Positions 47,101 to 57,307 of a stretch of 64,000 nt of DNA are shown here, piece after piece. Source of the DNA: Akebia trifoliata (Eukaryota > Streptophyta > Magnoliopsida > Ranunculales > Lardizabalaceae); contig CM030704.1 in assembly GCA_017979445.1 (NCBI GenBank), forward strand, positions 10,709,658-10,773,657, in the 5' to 3' direction. A model generated the notes under the pieces. It saw only the letters and a program-made list of their open reading frames with translations, was not told where the DNA came from and did no database searches. Made by a program: the position numbers and the translations under genes. The first letter of the stretch is position 1. The number at the start of each line of letters is the position of its first letter.

Positions 47101-49827
47101 CAACATATGGCAAAAGGGGTAAGGGACCAAAAGTATCTTCTTCTACCCGAGACACAAGAAGTGGAACCAAAGTTTCCCCAAGATTGGTAACATGTCACTA
47201 TACGTTTGCATGAGTATCGAAAAGTGTGGCACCCCTAAAACAACTATATGCTTCTTGGAAATAAGAATAATAACACCAAATAATTACAATACTTAAATGA
47301 ACCATTTTCTTGAATGAACAAACCATTATGTACTAAACTATCACATTATTAAATTTTTATGAAAAATACATTCTCACATTATCATACATATTTTTTTTAT
47401 CTTTTCAATCTGTACGAATAAGTTACTAATACATCTAACTTATTAGAATAGGAACAATTATATGTGTGTACTTTTATGGTTTGTTGTATGTGATTTATAG
47501 AATTATTGAGTTTTGAAACTCTTTAGTCCCACATCGGATAGGAATAAGAAAATTGTCTAGTTCTTATATAGAACTTCTCATATCACTTAAGTGTATATGA
47601 GAGAGAGATTTGGATAAACCCACGCATGAGCACAAGGGGCCCATGGGCTCAAGAAGGATTTGATCCATTGGTCCAAAAAATCCTTAATGCGTGTGCGGGC
47701 ACACGAAATGCGCGTGGGGGGGTGCAAATTTCGTCAATTTGGTTTCACGTGGGTGCGCGCGACAGGCCCTTTTGCTAATTTTCATGTTGGGCTTGGGGTT
47801 GGGCTTAAATCCGATTTTTCTCTTGAAGGGGCACACCCCTTAATTCCTATCACCGTCCATTAGGACACCTCTTGATCCTTGGGTGCCTGTTTGTCCAGTA
47901 AGGACACCTCCATTGATTTCTTTGGGTTGTCTCGACATTATGTCTCTTAGATCATTCCCTTTCCTAAGAGACACCTTGTCTCTTAATTTTCAATAAATAG
48001 GTCATTGCGACCTTAGTTTTTCTAACTCAAAAAATTTCTCTTCTTCTTTACTGTTTTAACGTACTTGCATTCTATTTTTCATCTGCATTCTTTGAGAGTA
48101 CAACAGTAGAGTTCGGTTCGCTAGACGTGTAGATTATAGTGCTGCCTCTACACGTGTGATCGTTGTATCCTGTGACACAATTGTTCATTAATCCGTGTGC
48201 ACCAAGTTGCGGGAACAAAATTGTCTTAAGGACATTGTGTTCAACACAAGCCTCGGTTAAATTTCAATTTGTTCATTCTCGAATATCTACCGGATAACAA
48301 TAAATTCCCCTTCACATTTTCTCCAATAAAAAATAGGAAGTCCAACACCTCTAAGATCAAATCTTGGAAATCCATAGCCTCCTCATTGAAAACCCTTCAA
48401 TTTCTTTCTCGCCATGTTACCCAGCATATGGCAAAAGGGGTAAGGGACCAAAAGTATCTTCTTCTACCCGAGACACAAAAAGTGGAACCAAAGTTTCCCC
48501 AAGATTGGTAACATTTCACTACACGTTTGCATGAGTATGGAAAAGTGTGGCACCCCTAAAACAACTATATGCTTCTTGGAAATAAGAATGATAACACCAA
48601 ATAATTACAATACTTAAATGAACCATTTTCTTTAATGAACAAACCATTATGTACTAAACTATCACATTATTATAATTTATGAAAAATACATTCTCACATT
48701 ATCATACATATTTTTTTTATCTTTTCAATCTGTACAAATAAGTTACTAATACATCTAACTTATTAGAATAGGAACAATTATATGTGTGTACTTATATGAA
48801 TATTTCGGTCAAACTTTATTATTCATCAAATATTCACACCGAAATCTTACATTTTTATACCTAAAATTTGATTATTAAGTTCATATTTACTATTCACCGA
48901 ACTATTTCACGAAATAAACAATGATGTCTACCAAAATATATAGATAAAGAAATTAGAATTTAAATTTCATGTCAGACCTTCTGGAAATAGAAATATTCTG
49001 GTAAATTTCGTGGAAATATGTTGAAATTTCATAGTATGCTTATGATAATAATTTTTCCTCGATGTGATAATCCTGTCAATTATATAAAATAATCTTAAAT
49101 TTTAGTTACTTAATCCAAATATCTAACTCATTAAACGTTTTTGTATCCATATAAAAATGCTAACGGAGACAAAAATATTAAACAAGAAAAATATTTTTTA
49201 AGTATAATTCAATTAAAGAGAAATGCAGATCAATTATCAATGCTTTCTCTACTTAAGCTGATCTATTGAAAGTTAGAAACTTGAATCACTCACCATATGA
49301 TGCTCAACGAGATATCTAACCGTCTCTCGAACACCTGACGAAATGAGATTCGAAGTAAAGCCCAGGAACACTTTACATCTCACGGATTCTCTAAAGTCTG
49401 GGTTCCTCTCCTCCTCACTGCAATCTTCGGAAGGGGTCTCATCAGATAACCTCCAATCTAGCTTCAACCCAAATAAAATAAATTTAGAAGAGAAAAAACC
49501 CAAATATAGGAAGAAATAACAACACCCAACAATATAAAAAAAAAATTCCTTAAAAATCTATAATAATAAAAATTGAGGGGAAAAAAAGTCGACTTTGGAT
49601 TCTATGGAGCTGAAATTCACCATCTGATTAACGACTTCTATGGCGTCTCCGAGATTAGAGGCCTGAAACCCAGTTGAAACCATGGATTTAAGGAGTTCGG
49701 AATAGTTGACACCTCGATTGAAATCGTAACCCTCGATCTTCCCACATGTTCCTTCTAGGGTTTCTGATTCTTTGAACACTGTGGACCGTACAGACTCCAA
49801 AAGTTGTTCTTCCGCAGCTTCCCCCAT
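32129..49827 (-). CDS. DHS: Deoxyhypusine synthase, seven exons
   Basis: Transfers the aminobutyl group of spermidine, using NAD, to one lysine of eIF5A; first step of hypusine formation, in the cytosol. Exons on the minus strand: 49827-49621, 49461-49294, 36273-36055, 35029-34943, 33297-33192, 33109-32874, 32218-32129. All introns are GT-AG. They sum to 1,113 nt, 370 residues plus TAA, close to the known plant length (~370). Landmarks: [12 protein letters not shown] near residue 15, [17 protein letters not shown] starting residue 126, [13 protein letters not shown], then [18 protein letters not shown] from residue 278 and [20 protein letters not shown], whose Lys332 matches the catalytic lysine. 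It ends [18 protein letters not shown] plus a short tail. All exons are intact. Intron 2 is 13,020 bp and full of repeats. The ATG is 120 bp from a transposon cluster. Confidence 0.95.
33770..34058 (-). repeat. Dispersed repeat, copy in DHS intron 4
   Basis: The reverse complement around 34050-33900 (TTAATCTCC-TATGAATCTCGAG, CATAAAGAGGGGTTG) matches 43425-43560 in DHS intron 2. The two copies lie in opposite orientation. No coding; likely a small non-autonomous transposon. Confidence 0.5.
34078..34480. mobile_element. MITE-like element C in DHS intron 4
   Basis: Follows a TA run (34060-34076). The left part AGGTTCAAGAGCCAATAAC (from 34146) is the inverse of the right end near 34473, which reads GGGTTGAGTTCAAGAGCC on the minus strand before a TATATA tract. 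The left end is doubled: CAGGTTCAAGAG occurs at ~34082 and ~34145 around a ~60 bp insert. The GGCTGATTTT-TGTGAGG word appears in both orientations, as in B and D. Confidence 0.68.
35130..35430. repeat. Possible LINE-derived tail in DHS intron 3
   Basis: A T-rich run followed by TTTGATAAGTTAATTTCATT and a purine-rich, non-coding stretch resembles the reverse complement of plant LINE 3' tails. A similar start occurs at ~44468-44510. No protein domain; identification is tentative. Confidence 0.3.
37153..37690 (+). pseudogene. Chromovirus-like gag with zinc knuckle
   Basis: The 140-codon stretch reads [20 protein letters not shown] and [19 protein letters not shown], the usual retrotransposon gag segment (Y-P-YF-L-LRQG-SV-Y-F). 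After frameshifts, 37632-37683 gives [14 protein letters not shown], a perfect C-X2-C-X4-H-X4-C nucleic-acid-binding knuckle. The N-terminal half of gag is missing. Confidence 0.8.
37880..39120 (+). pseudogene. Chromovirus-like protease and reverse transcriptase
   Basis: Protease near 37900-38150: [13 protein letters not shown] stands where D-S/G-G-S/A-T-N-V is usual, followed by a degraded LLGSPWLYD (usual ILLGRPWQFD). RT linker and RT: 38110-38676 has [19 protein letters not shown] and [26 protein letters not shown], then [23 protein letters not shown] and [14 protein letters not shown] ends in other frames. Stops and indels are common, and the YVDD box is lost around 38930. Confidence 0.8.
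39120..39730 (+). pseudogene. Chromovirus-like RNase H
   Basis: 39150-39468 reads [13 protein letters not shown] and [16 protein letters not shown], with [27 protein letters not shown] (usual CDAS-GIGGVL-Q-G-PIA-FSEKL). 39480 onward continues [22 protein letters not shown] and [17 protein letters not shown]. The first catalytic Asp is replaced by Asn (CNAY for CDAS). Confidence 0.8.
39930..40547 (+). pseudogene. Integrase ends and chromodomain-like tail, core deleted
   Basis: 39955-40060 keeps a zinc-region trace ([23 protein letters not shown]). The sequence then jumps from [10 protein letters not shown] to [12 protein letters not shown], the C-terminal GPY/F-like block, so roughly 200 residues of core are missing. 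40341-40547 has [16 protein letters not shown] (usual YLVKWKG-P--ESTW), a chromodomain, which in intact elements directs insertion into heterochromatin. Confidence 0.7.
42352..43134. mobile_element. Inverted-repeat element with GC-rich AAGGCGC-type ends
   Basis: The left side (AGTGAAGGGTGAAAAGCGCA, GGCACAAGGCGAGGTGCAC) is roughly the inverse of the right side (GAGGCGCACTAAGGCGCTCG ending at ~43134). The ends are GC-rich against an AT-rich centre. It resembles known plant foldback/hAT-like non-autonomous elements with AGGCGC words. No target duplication confirmed. Confidence 0.45.
43425..43645 (+). repeat. Dispersed repeat, copy in DHS intron 2
   Basis: Shares CTATGAATCTCGAG, CATAAAGAGGGTTG and the following T-rich stretch with the reverse complement of 33900-34050. 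See that entry. Confidence 0.5.
44825..48797 (+). repeat. Three tandem copies of a ~1,325 bp LTR-like unit
   Basis: Units 44825-46149, 46150-47475 and 47476-48797 are nearly identical (a few percent differences, small indels). Each has a ~770 bp part starting TGTTGTATG and ending GTTCAACA (44831-45599, 46156-46925, 47482-48246). This part contains AGTCCCACATCGGATAGGA and TATATAGAAC words typical of plant LTRs, and an AATAAATAGG polyadenylation-like site. A ~556 bp spacer without pol domains follows. Short ORFs repeat with the unit and have no recognisable domain. Likely an LTR-plus-leader unit multiplied by unequal crossing-over. Confidence 0.85.
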
Positions 49828-49947
49828 TTCTTCGGCAAAGCAGACAGACAGATGTTTTGGCTTACTGCATTTGAGAAATTGCTGTAGTCGCAGAAGTTTG
49901 CATTACACAGATTATTTAAAAAAAAAAAAATATATATATATATATAT
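49828..49947 (-). promoter_or_regulatory. DHS 5' leader / proximal promoter, shortened by transposon cluster
   Basis: Only 120 bp separate the DHS start codon from the first transposon end at 49948, and 49918-49947 of that is an A-run plus TA repeat. Minus strand 49917-49828 is unique sequence that could be 5' UTR. I see no convincing TATA box in it other than the TA repeat itself. Confidence 0.45.
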
Positions 49948-50921
49948 GGGAAGGGATCAGCAGACAAATTTTGGGACAAAGATCTAAACAAATCATCCCA
50001 ACCGTTAGATGATTTGAGATCTAACGACGCAGATAAGTTATAAATCCACGTATTTTATAAAATTAATTCACTTAAAATTTTATAAAATTGCAACCTCCTC
50101 CCTATATCTTCAAAACCAATTGATTCACTTAACCTTTTCTAAAAATTATATCTACCTCCCCGCATCTTCAAACCCCCAAATCACATTCGTATTCTTCCTC
50201 CAACAGAAACCTCCTCATATGAAACTAAAACATAAAAAATTCAAGTACCCAAATAGATCTGAGCCTACAGAATTGATTATGTCAAAATCCAATCATTCTA
50301 AAAGATCATGAAGAACACGGGTAATTTGTTAAAATTACAACTACTGATTTTAATTGAATCGTTTAACTTGGATATATATGTCCGCCATTAATGGTGGATT
50401 GAAGATCCCACTCCCTCTTTCGATTCCTTCTCTTCTTTAGATTCAACTAGTGCTTCAAATCTTCTAGTTTAGAGGTTTGACGGAGTCCACCATTAATGGT
50501 GGACTGAACCAATATATTTTATTTACGAAGTGAGATGAAGAAGACGAAGTGAGATGAGGGTTTTTGTTTGTCGATTAAGGTTAAATTGCCACAAAGATGG
50601 AGGGGTAAAGGTCGCCTGAGCCTTGCCGTCGTAACCCACGTTGCAAGAGCTGAAATTAGCCGTGCTTGGAGAGGAGAAAAAGATGGAGAGGTTGAAGGTT
50701 AGGGTTAGAAGAGATACAAAAGTCTGAAATCTGGTTTTGGGGTTTTTTTTACACTCGTGGACATCGAGGAGGTAATTGTAATTGTTAGAAAGTCATTCGT
50801 AAATTAAAGAGCACGTGCTTTTGAATCGATTTCTATCATTGGATCTCATTAAAATTTGTTATATCCAATGGCTGAAAGTATTTGTATATATATTGGTTTC
50901 AGATTTTGGCTACGGATCGCG

Positions 50922-50925
<4 letters not shown>
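49948..50925. mobile_element. TIR-type element H (978 bp), first of five in a train
   Basis: Left end GGGAAGGGATC follows (TA)n at 49931-49947. The right end, read inversely, is GGGTCGCGATC, followed by (TA)n at 50926-50959. Inner ends are similar but diverged. The middle holds ACCATTAATGGTGGA twice (50391 and 50490 areas), forming an internal palindromic pair. No coding. Confidence 0.62.
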
Positions 50926-50959
<34 letters not shown>

Positions 50960-50963
<4 letters not shown>

Positions 50964-52466
50964 GGCGTTCCGTTGACAAAATCCTGGACAACATCCTGTA
51001 CAAAGGATCCCAACCATTGGATTCTAATAGATCGGATGGCTACAAGCTTTCTCTACAGTTGTAAAGCACGAGTCACATGTTGTGAATTAAATTTATCTTA
51101 TTTATAAATAAATTTATCAAAACTACAATGACCTCCCTCCCCAAATAGAATTTTACTTTCAAAATAAATAAAAGAGTCTCTCTCTCTCTTACTCTGCTCT
51201 ATCTTCTTCCTTCTCCATCGAACCAGCACCCCCTCCATTACCGAAACAGCAAACCTCCACAGTCACGAATCAAAACACCCATGAAACTCTCTCCCTCTCT
51301 CTCATATTCCTCTCTTCAAATCGAACAAATCCTAACTCTTCTTCACCCTCTCTTTTCACGAACTCGTACTCTTCTCTGCGATTTCAATATCACAGGATGA
51401 GTTCTTCGACGAATCTCTCTCTCTTGGTCGATTATCTCTCTCATTCTTAGGTCTTAATAATTTTCCCTCTCTCAGTCGACCATAGGTGAATCCTAACTCA
51501 TCTCATCTGCAACGACAACCACAGAGATCTTCACTGAACCCTATTCAACATTGAAAGTTCCATCGAAAGGCTTCATTGAAGCTTGAAGCTTGAAGCTTGA
51601 ACGAACCAGCATTCCTTACTGGGTTTAGTATGTAGTTTCCAAACAAATTTTATCAAAGTAAAGTAAAACAATTACACATCACAGGAATTACACAGTAATA
51701 AGGGTGATTAATTTTAAGAAGGGTGATTCTTCAACAATGGCCTATTTTGAAAAAAATAAAACAAAAAACAATCCATCATCCAAACCAATATTGGTTTTGA
51801 AACCATCAACCAAACCAATATTGATAGTAGAATTTAGTTTACTAGTTAAAGTACTCTTAAAGCAAATCTTTTGTCTTGGTTAGCAAGCACCACAGATGCT
51901 ACTTAATAACCTAAAGATGCAAATGGCATGTAGTCTGTATCACTTAAGCCACACCACTTTAAAATATTTAAGTGGGTTATTAAATAGAAAAATCACAAAT
52001 AAAAATCCAAAAAAGTAATCTTGGCGAGAAGTTGTTGGCAGAATGATTTTTTTTTTCTGTGTTTATGCTATGGGTTAGGGGAAAAATTGCTACCTTTAGA
52101 GGAGTATGAGAGAGAAGGAGAAAGTTTCATGGGTGTTTTGATTCGTGGTTGATTCATCAGTGGAGGCTTCTTGTTTCGATAATGGAGGGTTGTTGGTTCG
52201 GTGGAGAAGGAAGAAGATAGAGCAGAGTAAGAGAGAGAGAGAGAAAGGGTCTCTTTTATTTATTTTGAAAGTAAAAATTCTATTTGGGGAGGGAGGTTAT
52301 TGTAATTTCAATAAACTCATTTATAAATAAGATAAATTTTATGTAAAACATGTGACTCATGCTTTACAACTGTAGAGAAAGGTTGTAGCCATTCGATCTA
52401 CTAGAATCCAATGGTTGGGATCCTTTGTACAGGATGTTGTCGAGGATTTTGTCAACGGAACGCCAC

Positions 52467-52468
<2 letters not shown>
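50960..52468. mobile_element. TIR-type element F (1,509 bp), ~355 bp TIRs
   Basis: Both ends read GGGTGGCGTTCCGTTGAC inward, starting ~355 bp inverted repeats (about 50960-51312 and 52105-52468). TA runs flank both sides. Within each TIR is a (CT)n-rich stretch near 51175-51230 that looks like a plant 5' leader. The centre is non-coding and is shared with element G, so F and G are two copies of one family. Confidence 0.88.
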
Positions 52469-52507
<39 letters not shown>

Positions 52508-52510
52508 TAT

Positions 52511-52889
52511 GGGTCAGGTTCAAACGACAACCATTTCAACACACATATAGACAACGTGTTTTGTCTTATATGGCAAAAATATTTGGAATGGGCTGATTTT
52601 TTGTGAGGATGATCTTTGTGGTGAGGAGATCATCATTGCCAAAAATCAGCTCATTATGAAACTTCTATACCGTCTAATTTTTGTTGAAAAATTATAGACC
52701 GTCCAATTTTTGTAAATCAATTTTGATGGGGTTACAAGTTTTGGAATGGGATGATTTTTTGCCAGAATGATCCCCTCATCACAGAGATCATCCTCACAAA
52801 AAATCAACCCATTCCAAACATTTTTGCCCATATAAGACAAACACGTTGTCTATATGTGTGTCGCAATGTGTGTTGCAGGAACCCGATCC
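52511..52889. mobile_element. MITE-like element D (379 bp)
   Basis: Left end GGGTCAGGTTC and right end (inverse) GGATCGGGTTC start ~115 bp inverted repeats. TA runs lie at 52469-52510 and 52890-52902. The interior has the same GGCTGATTTTTTGTGAGGAT word in alternating orientation as B and C, so B, C and D are related. Confidence 0.8.
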
Positions 52890-52902
52890 TATATATATAT
52901 AT

Positions 52903-53468
52903 GGGTCGCGTTCCTGCGACCCCCATTACGACCCCCATCGCGACACACGAATTAAACCGTCCAATTAGCGACAGATCTACGGTTCAGATTGTTTTAACTT
53001 TACAAACGATTGTTTACAAATGAAATTTCGTTATTTGCAACTAACTCCCCGTAAACAAACAATTCGAGTTCAGCTCCTCATCTCAACTTTGTCTTCTTCG
53101 CTCTAACCTCTGCGTTCGAAGCCCGCTCTAACCTCTGCGTTCGAAGCCATTTTCTACAGATTCCTCATCTCATCTTCCTCGATCTCTCTCTGTTTCTTTT
53201 TCGGGTCTTCCTCTTCGACAGAGATCAGAGATCAGATCTGACTTCATCTTCTTTCCTTCCTCGTCTTCTTCCTTTGTTTCTTTACTATAAACGAAGGTCA
53301 CGGTCTTCCTCATCTCTCTCTCTCTCTTTGCAAAGAAACGGAGAGCTCGATAAAAGAAATCCTAAGGTAAGAAATCACAAACCCTTAATTAGCTTTTTTT
53401 TTTTTTTTTAATTTCATGTTCTGCTGAGTTTTATGTATGGATTTTGACGAATCATCGAAAACAAAGAT
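52903..53468 (+). repeat. Left TIR of element E with leader-like sequence
   Basis: CT-rich tracts (53090-53340) end in AATCCTAAG followed by GTAAGAAATC at ~53366, an exact 5' splice-site form, as if the TIR supplied a promoter, 5' UTR and first-intron donor. The matching place in the right TIR (~57412) reads ATAAG instead of GTAAG. Confidence 0.6.
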
Positions 53469-53559
53469 TCGTAAGGAAATTTTATGATTGCTGTATTTTT
53501 TATGTATGGATATGTACATAGTTGCATTTTTTAACTGTTCAAAAACCCTCAGCATTCGA

Positions 53560-54147
53560 AGATTGGCGTCTCTAACGACCCCCAGTTGAATTGGCTCCTA
53601 TCTTTTAGATTTAGATAAATATAGCCAAATTGGTAGAAGACCACTGCTGCACCATTACTCACAGTATTGCTTGTCCAATAAGCTTTGTAATTGTTTTCCT
53701 TAGGCCGAGCTAAGGGATACATAACAAGATTACCATCACCTTGTAGAATAAACTCGAATCTTCCTGTTGAGTAGTCGTTTTTGGTTCATCAAGAAACGAG
53801 TTTACTACCAAGGCCTAGTGTCTGGTTAAATAAGATTGTGTTTGTTGGTGCATCAAAGCTTTGCCAATTGTTAACGGATTGTGCGTTCCTTAGCACGAAG
53901 TTTCCTGTGTCAAGCATGGCAGCGGAGGTGGCTTGGGTACTGTCTAAGGGTTCGGCCTTCCAAAGTTCTGTACCATTTGGAGCATTGAGGACAAAAACAC
54001 CATTGGATGTTAATTCAATTTTGGAACCTTTCTGCACTGGGTTACCTCCATTTGCTGTCCAAACAATGTTTTCTACTTGTATTTTAGCAAACCAGATTGC
54101 TAACAAGAATTGATCTCCTCCTTGAATGGGATGGAGATCAATTCCTG
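53560..54147 (-). pseudogene. Captured G-type (bulb) lectin receptor-like kinase ectodomain fragment
   Basis: Reads FLLAIWFAKIQVENIVWTAN, then NPVQKGSKIELTSNGVFVL, MLDTGNFVLRNAQSVNNWQSF and LFNQTLGLGSKLVS. After stops near 53785 it continues YSTGRFEFILQGDGNLVMYP and KAYWTSNTVSNGAAVVFYQ-GYIYL. This is the bulb-type lectin domain of LecRK3-type S-domain receptor kinases (usual FLLAIWFDKIPEKTIVWSAN). There is no signal peptide, transmembrane segment or kinase domain. Only ~190 codons remain, frame-broken, between the TIRs of element E. Confidence 0.82.
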
Positions 54148-55400
54148 CTTACAAATAGTTCATAATGAGTTCTATTGGTTACACCTTGGCCTAAAAAATG
54201 GTTGTGTGTCCCATGTAACTTTTTTCCAAACCTTGGCCTAAAAAATTTAAGGTTCTAAAAAATTTCTTTTTCTAAGCCATATTCATTGAATCATTTCTAT
54301 ATGTGTCTGTTTTAATCTTTTGTTTATAGTTCGTCGAACCTTATAGTTAGCTTCAAACTGGATATCATTTTTTGTAGGTGATGCTAGTTGAAAGTTGCAT
54401 TTGACAACAACATAAACAAAAAAGAAAAAAATTAAGAAAATGTGACCACATTTCTTTTAGAACATCTAATTTTTGTGCGTTGTCGATCTGCCGATGAACA
54501 ATACAGCCATTGTTCGTTACTAACTGTATATAATAAGTTACATTATTTCTTTGTAGGTGGTGCCGAGGAGCTCCATTTAGTCCAATACCGAGGGTCGAGG
54601 AGTGGTTCGAGCTGCCACTTCATGCATTTGGCTATACTTACTATTCTTGAATTTCAAATTATGAACAACATGAGGAAATGCCTGAAGTGAAAGATTTCAT
54701 GGTTGGGGCTTGAAGGAGATGAAGAAGCCTGCTTCCGTTCCTTTGGACTTTCTGTTGACTTCTATTTCATATACATATCTTATGAAAAAAAGGGTTCCAT
54801 GTTCTAGGAGGCAATGTTATTTAGGAAAAAATGTGGAGGACATTCAATAGGGTCATCTTGGGCCAATCAAACCACATTGTAGGGAGGACCTATAGCAACA
54901 TACTCCCAATCCATTAGATCTGTGGCATTTGTAGGCATATTATGTTGTACTCAATCTCTTTTGACTTCTCTATTATATTATTGATGCTTCTTTCTTTAAG
55001 CAAAAATATAACAATGTTAACCAATTTCGCATTGGATTCAGCAACACAAATCGATTTCACAATTCAACTCTATAATGAGACATATCATTAGTTGAGGGGC
55101 ATGTCTTTGGGTCTTATCACTCCCATCCAATTAAACAAATATGCCATCAAATATTTAGAAATCTACGCAGGATTATTAAAAAATCAGATTTTGGAGCGAT
55201 TAGAAAATTACAAAAAATGAATCAAGTTCACCAACTAGTTTTCAAAAAAAAAGCCTTACTGCAAAAAGCACATTATATCTAACATGTTACATTCATTTAC
55301 AACTTTGTGGATTAGAATCAAGCCCTTCATGAGTTAGAAATACTAAGAAGAGAAGTAGCATGTCCAGTCCAAGGCATTTCCCACAACATTGAAATATGTT

Positions 55401-55823
55401 TTATGAACCTCCAATCTGAACCGGACCTGTGAGTTTGAAAGGAGGAAAGTCACTCCCAAGCACCTCCCATACGCTGTTATGCAAATAATTTATGAAAAGT
55501 CGATAGTGTTGATAAACCCCACTTCTCTGCTTTGAATCAATTCTTCCTAGCTTCTTCAAAATAGCAACTATGCCAACTCCAGGAAGATGACCCCCCACGT
55601 TCTACAACAATGTCACACACTTCAGCCACCACTTCTGTCATCATTGGAGTAGAATCTACGATCTGTGATTGAAAGAATATAAGGATTATTCGGCAATCCA
55701 TATCCATTAGGTACTGAATTTTACACAATCTAGTGTCATACCCCAAAAATTTCATTCAGTTTCTCACCAACCACTTCACAATCCTCTGATGTATCTTGAT
55801 GCATGGCAGCCATATCAGGAGAC
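55401..55823 (-). pseudogene. Captured hexokinase C-terminal fragment (two exons and intron)
   Basis: Exon one (55823 to ~55747) reads SPDMAAMHQDTSEDCEVVGE and KLNEIFG (usual TPHMSAMHHDTSPDLKVVG). An intron with GT and CACAG ends follows. Exon two (55662 down) reads TPMMTEVVAEVCDIVVERGG, then after a one-base shift in a G-run GVGIVAILKKLGRID and HYRLFINYLHNSVWEVLGSD (usual AGI-GILKKLGRD and EHY--F--Y---S--ELLG). It then runs into unrelated sequence. No sugar- or ATP-binding core is present. The retained intron shows capture from DNA, not from a processed transcript. Confidence 0.78.
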
Positions 55824-57307
55824 CTGCATAAATCAAAACTTCAGATATTTATTTCCCATGCAATATGTTTCTTAATTCTTATACTTACTATGACCTTGTA
55901 ATTCAAATATTTTCCACCACTAACATCTTTCTGGATAGAGAAATTCTACTTGCAACATTTCTAAGACTATAAAACATATATGACAATATAGACTTTGTAT
56001 ATTGCAATTTAGTTTTCAATATAACACATTTCAATATATGGCAATCTCACTGTGGGTAACAAAAAATGGCAAAGTGCATGAATTGAGCCAAAAGGAAAGA
56101 GGCCAGCATTTAAATCCCATGAATTCTACCACCTGGGCATCAATCCATATAGAAACTAGAAAGTTCCTGTCCAATAACAGTCCACCATGCAGCAACAAGA
56201 GGTATCAATTCACCACACAGACTCTATGCCATTCTCAACCATTAATGAGTTTTCTTTTTATTCTTCCCTTTCCAGCTATGTATTTACTATTACTATCAAT
56301 ATGTGAAAAAACAAAGACTACTTAAAAGCGCATTACAACAAAATGGTTTCATTTTGTGCTTGAGAAGTAGTTCCTTAAAAATATTTGTTCGGTGAAGTTG
56401 TTATAATCTTACTCACATCAACAAATTCTATGATCAACATTCCAAACAGCAAGTAATTTACTTTTCTAAAAGGTTAATGAAAATAATAATATCCCCTTTA
56501 TTAGATAAGGAAAGTAGACAATGGATATTTGGGACACTTTGATGTCCTAGCTTGATCCTAGACAATGCCAATCGCAGGTATCACCTTCTACACTTATCCA
56601 TGTTTGTCAGTGGTGCACTAGAATTGCATATGAACAAGCCAACAAAATTCCAAGCCACAAACAAACCACAATCTTGAACATGATGATTAACTATTGCCAA
56701 GCATCCTATGGCACACTTCCTAAGATAATTCTTTAATAGCAGAGGCCTAATAGCATTGAAGCAAATTACCAATACTATCAAGACTTGAACTACTTAACAC
56801 TGGTATGTTCATGAGAAAGCCTTATCTACATGATTTACTCTCTCCAATTTTTTTAAGTAATTGATAATTTTTTTTCTCTCTTTAATTTCCATTAAAAAAT
56901 GAGGAAGATAAATACAACAACTAATTAGTTAGTTATATTACAGAGAAGTTGGAGCAGTGGCCATTCTCAACTTGAACAGGTTCCCAAGATAAAATTTTAA
57001 GTACATTGGATGCAAGTGTAAGTAATCCACAAAATACACAGAGTAGAGTTGTCTTTCATTCTTAAATAAGTGGCATCAAATCCTGAACTAGTTTGCTACA
57101 CTGACATTTATGATTCATACCCATATTTGGCATTTATACAGGGAAAATGGAAATCTGAAAATAGAATAATTTACACCCAACATTCGAGAATAATTTGAGT
57201 CTACAGCTTTCAAAATCTAAACAGTTTCTGTTAGGCGCCAACTACCCTGCTATATCACCCAATTCAACCTCAGCATTTCAAAATGTGAACTCTAAAAGCA
57301 AGAATCT

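Larger units (their letters stand above)
36274..49293 (-). other. DHS intron 2, 13,020 bp
   Basis: The donor (GTGAGT after ...VEHHM) lies at 49293 and the acceptor (TTGCAG before VDVVV) ends at 36274. The intron holds the chromovirus remnant (37150-40560), a dispersed repeat, an inverted-repeat element (42352-43134) and a triple tandem LTR-like array (44825-48797). The stretches 40900-42350 and 48800-49290 hold nothing I can identify. Other DHS introns are 82 to 1,645 bp. Confidence 0.9.

Noticed and set aside
44980..48511. Short ORFs (60-80 codons) conserved in all three tandem units
   Set aside because: They recur because the DNA unit recurs. No domain, no start context, and they overlap LTR-like sequence.
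32129..49827. DHS as a pseudogene broken by transposons
   Set aside because: All seven exons join in frame, every junction is GT-AG and the catalytic lysine is present.
54442..54690. Third captured gene fragment in element E
   Set aside because: The 82-codon ORF has no recognisable similarity on either strand; not enough to call.
56002..56781. Further hexokinase exons upstream of the captured fragment
   Set aside because: I read the minus strand for the preceding exon blocks and found none.
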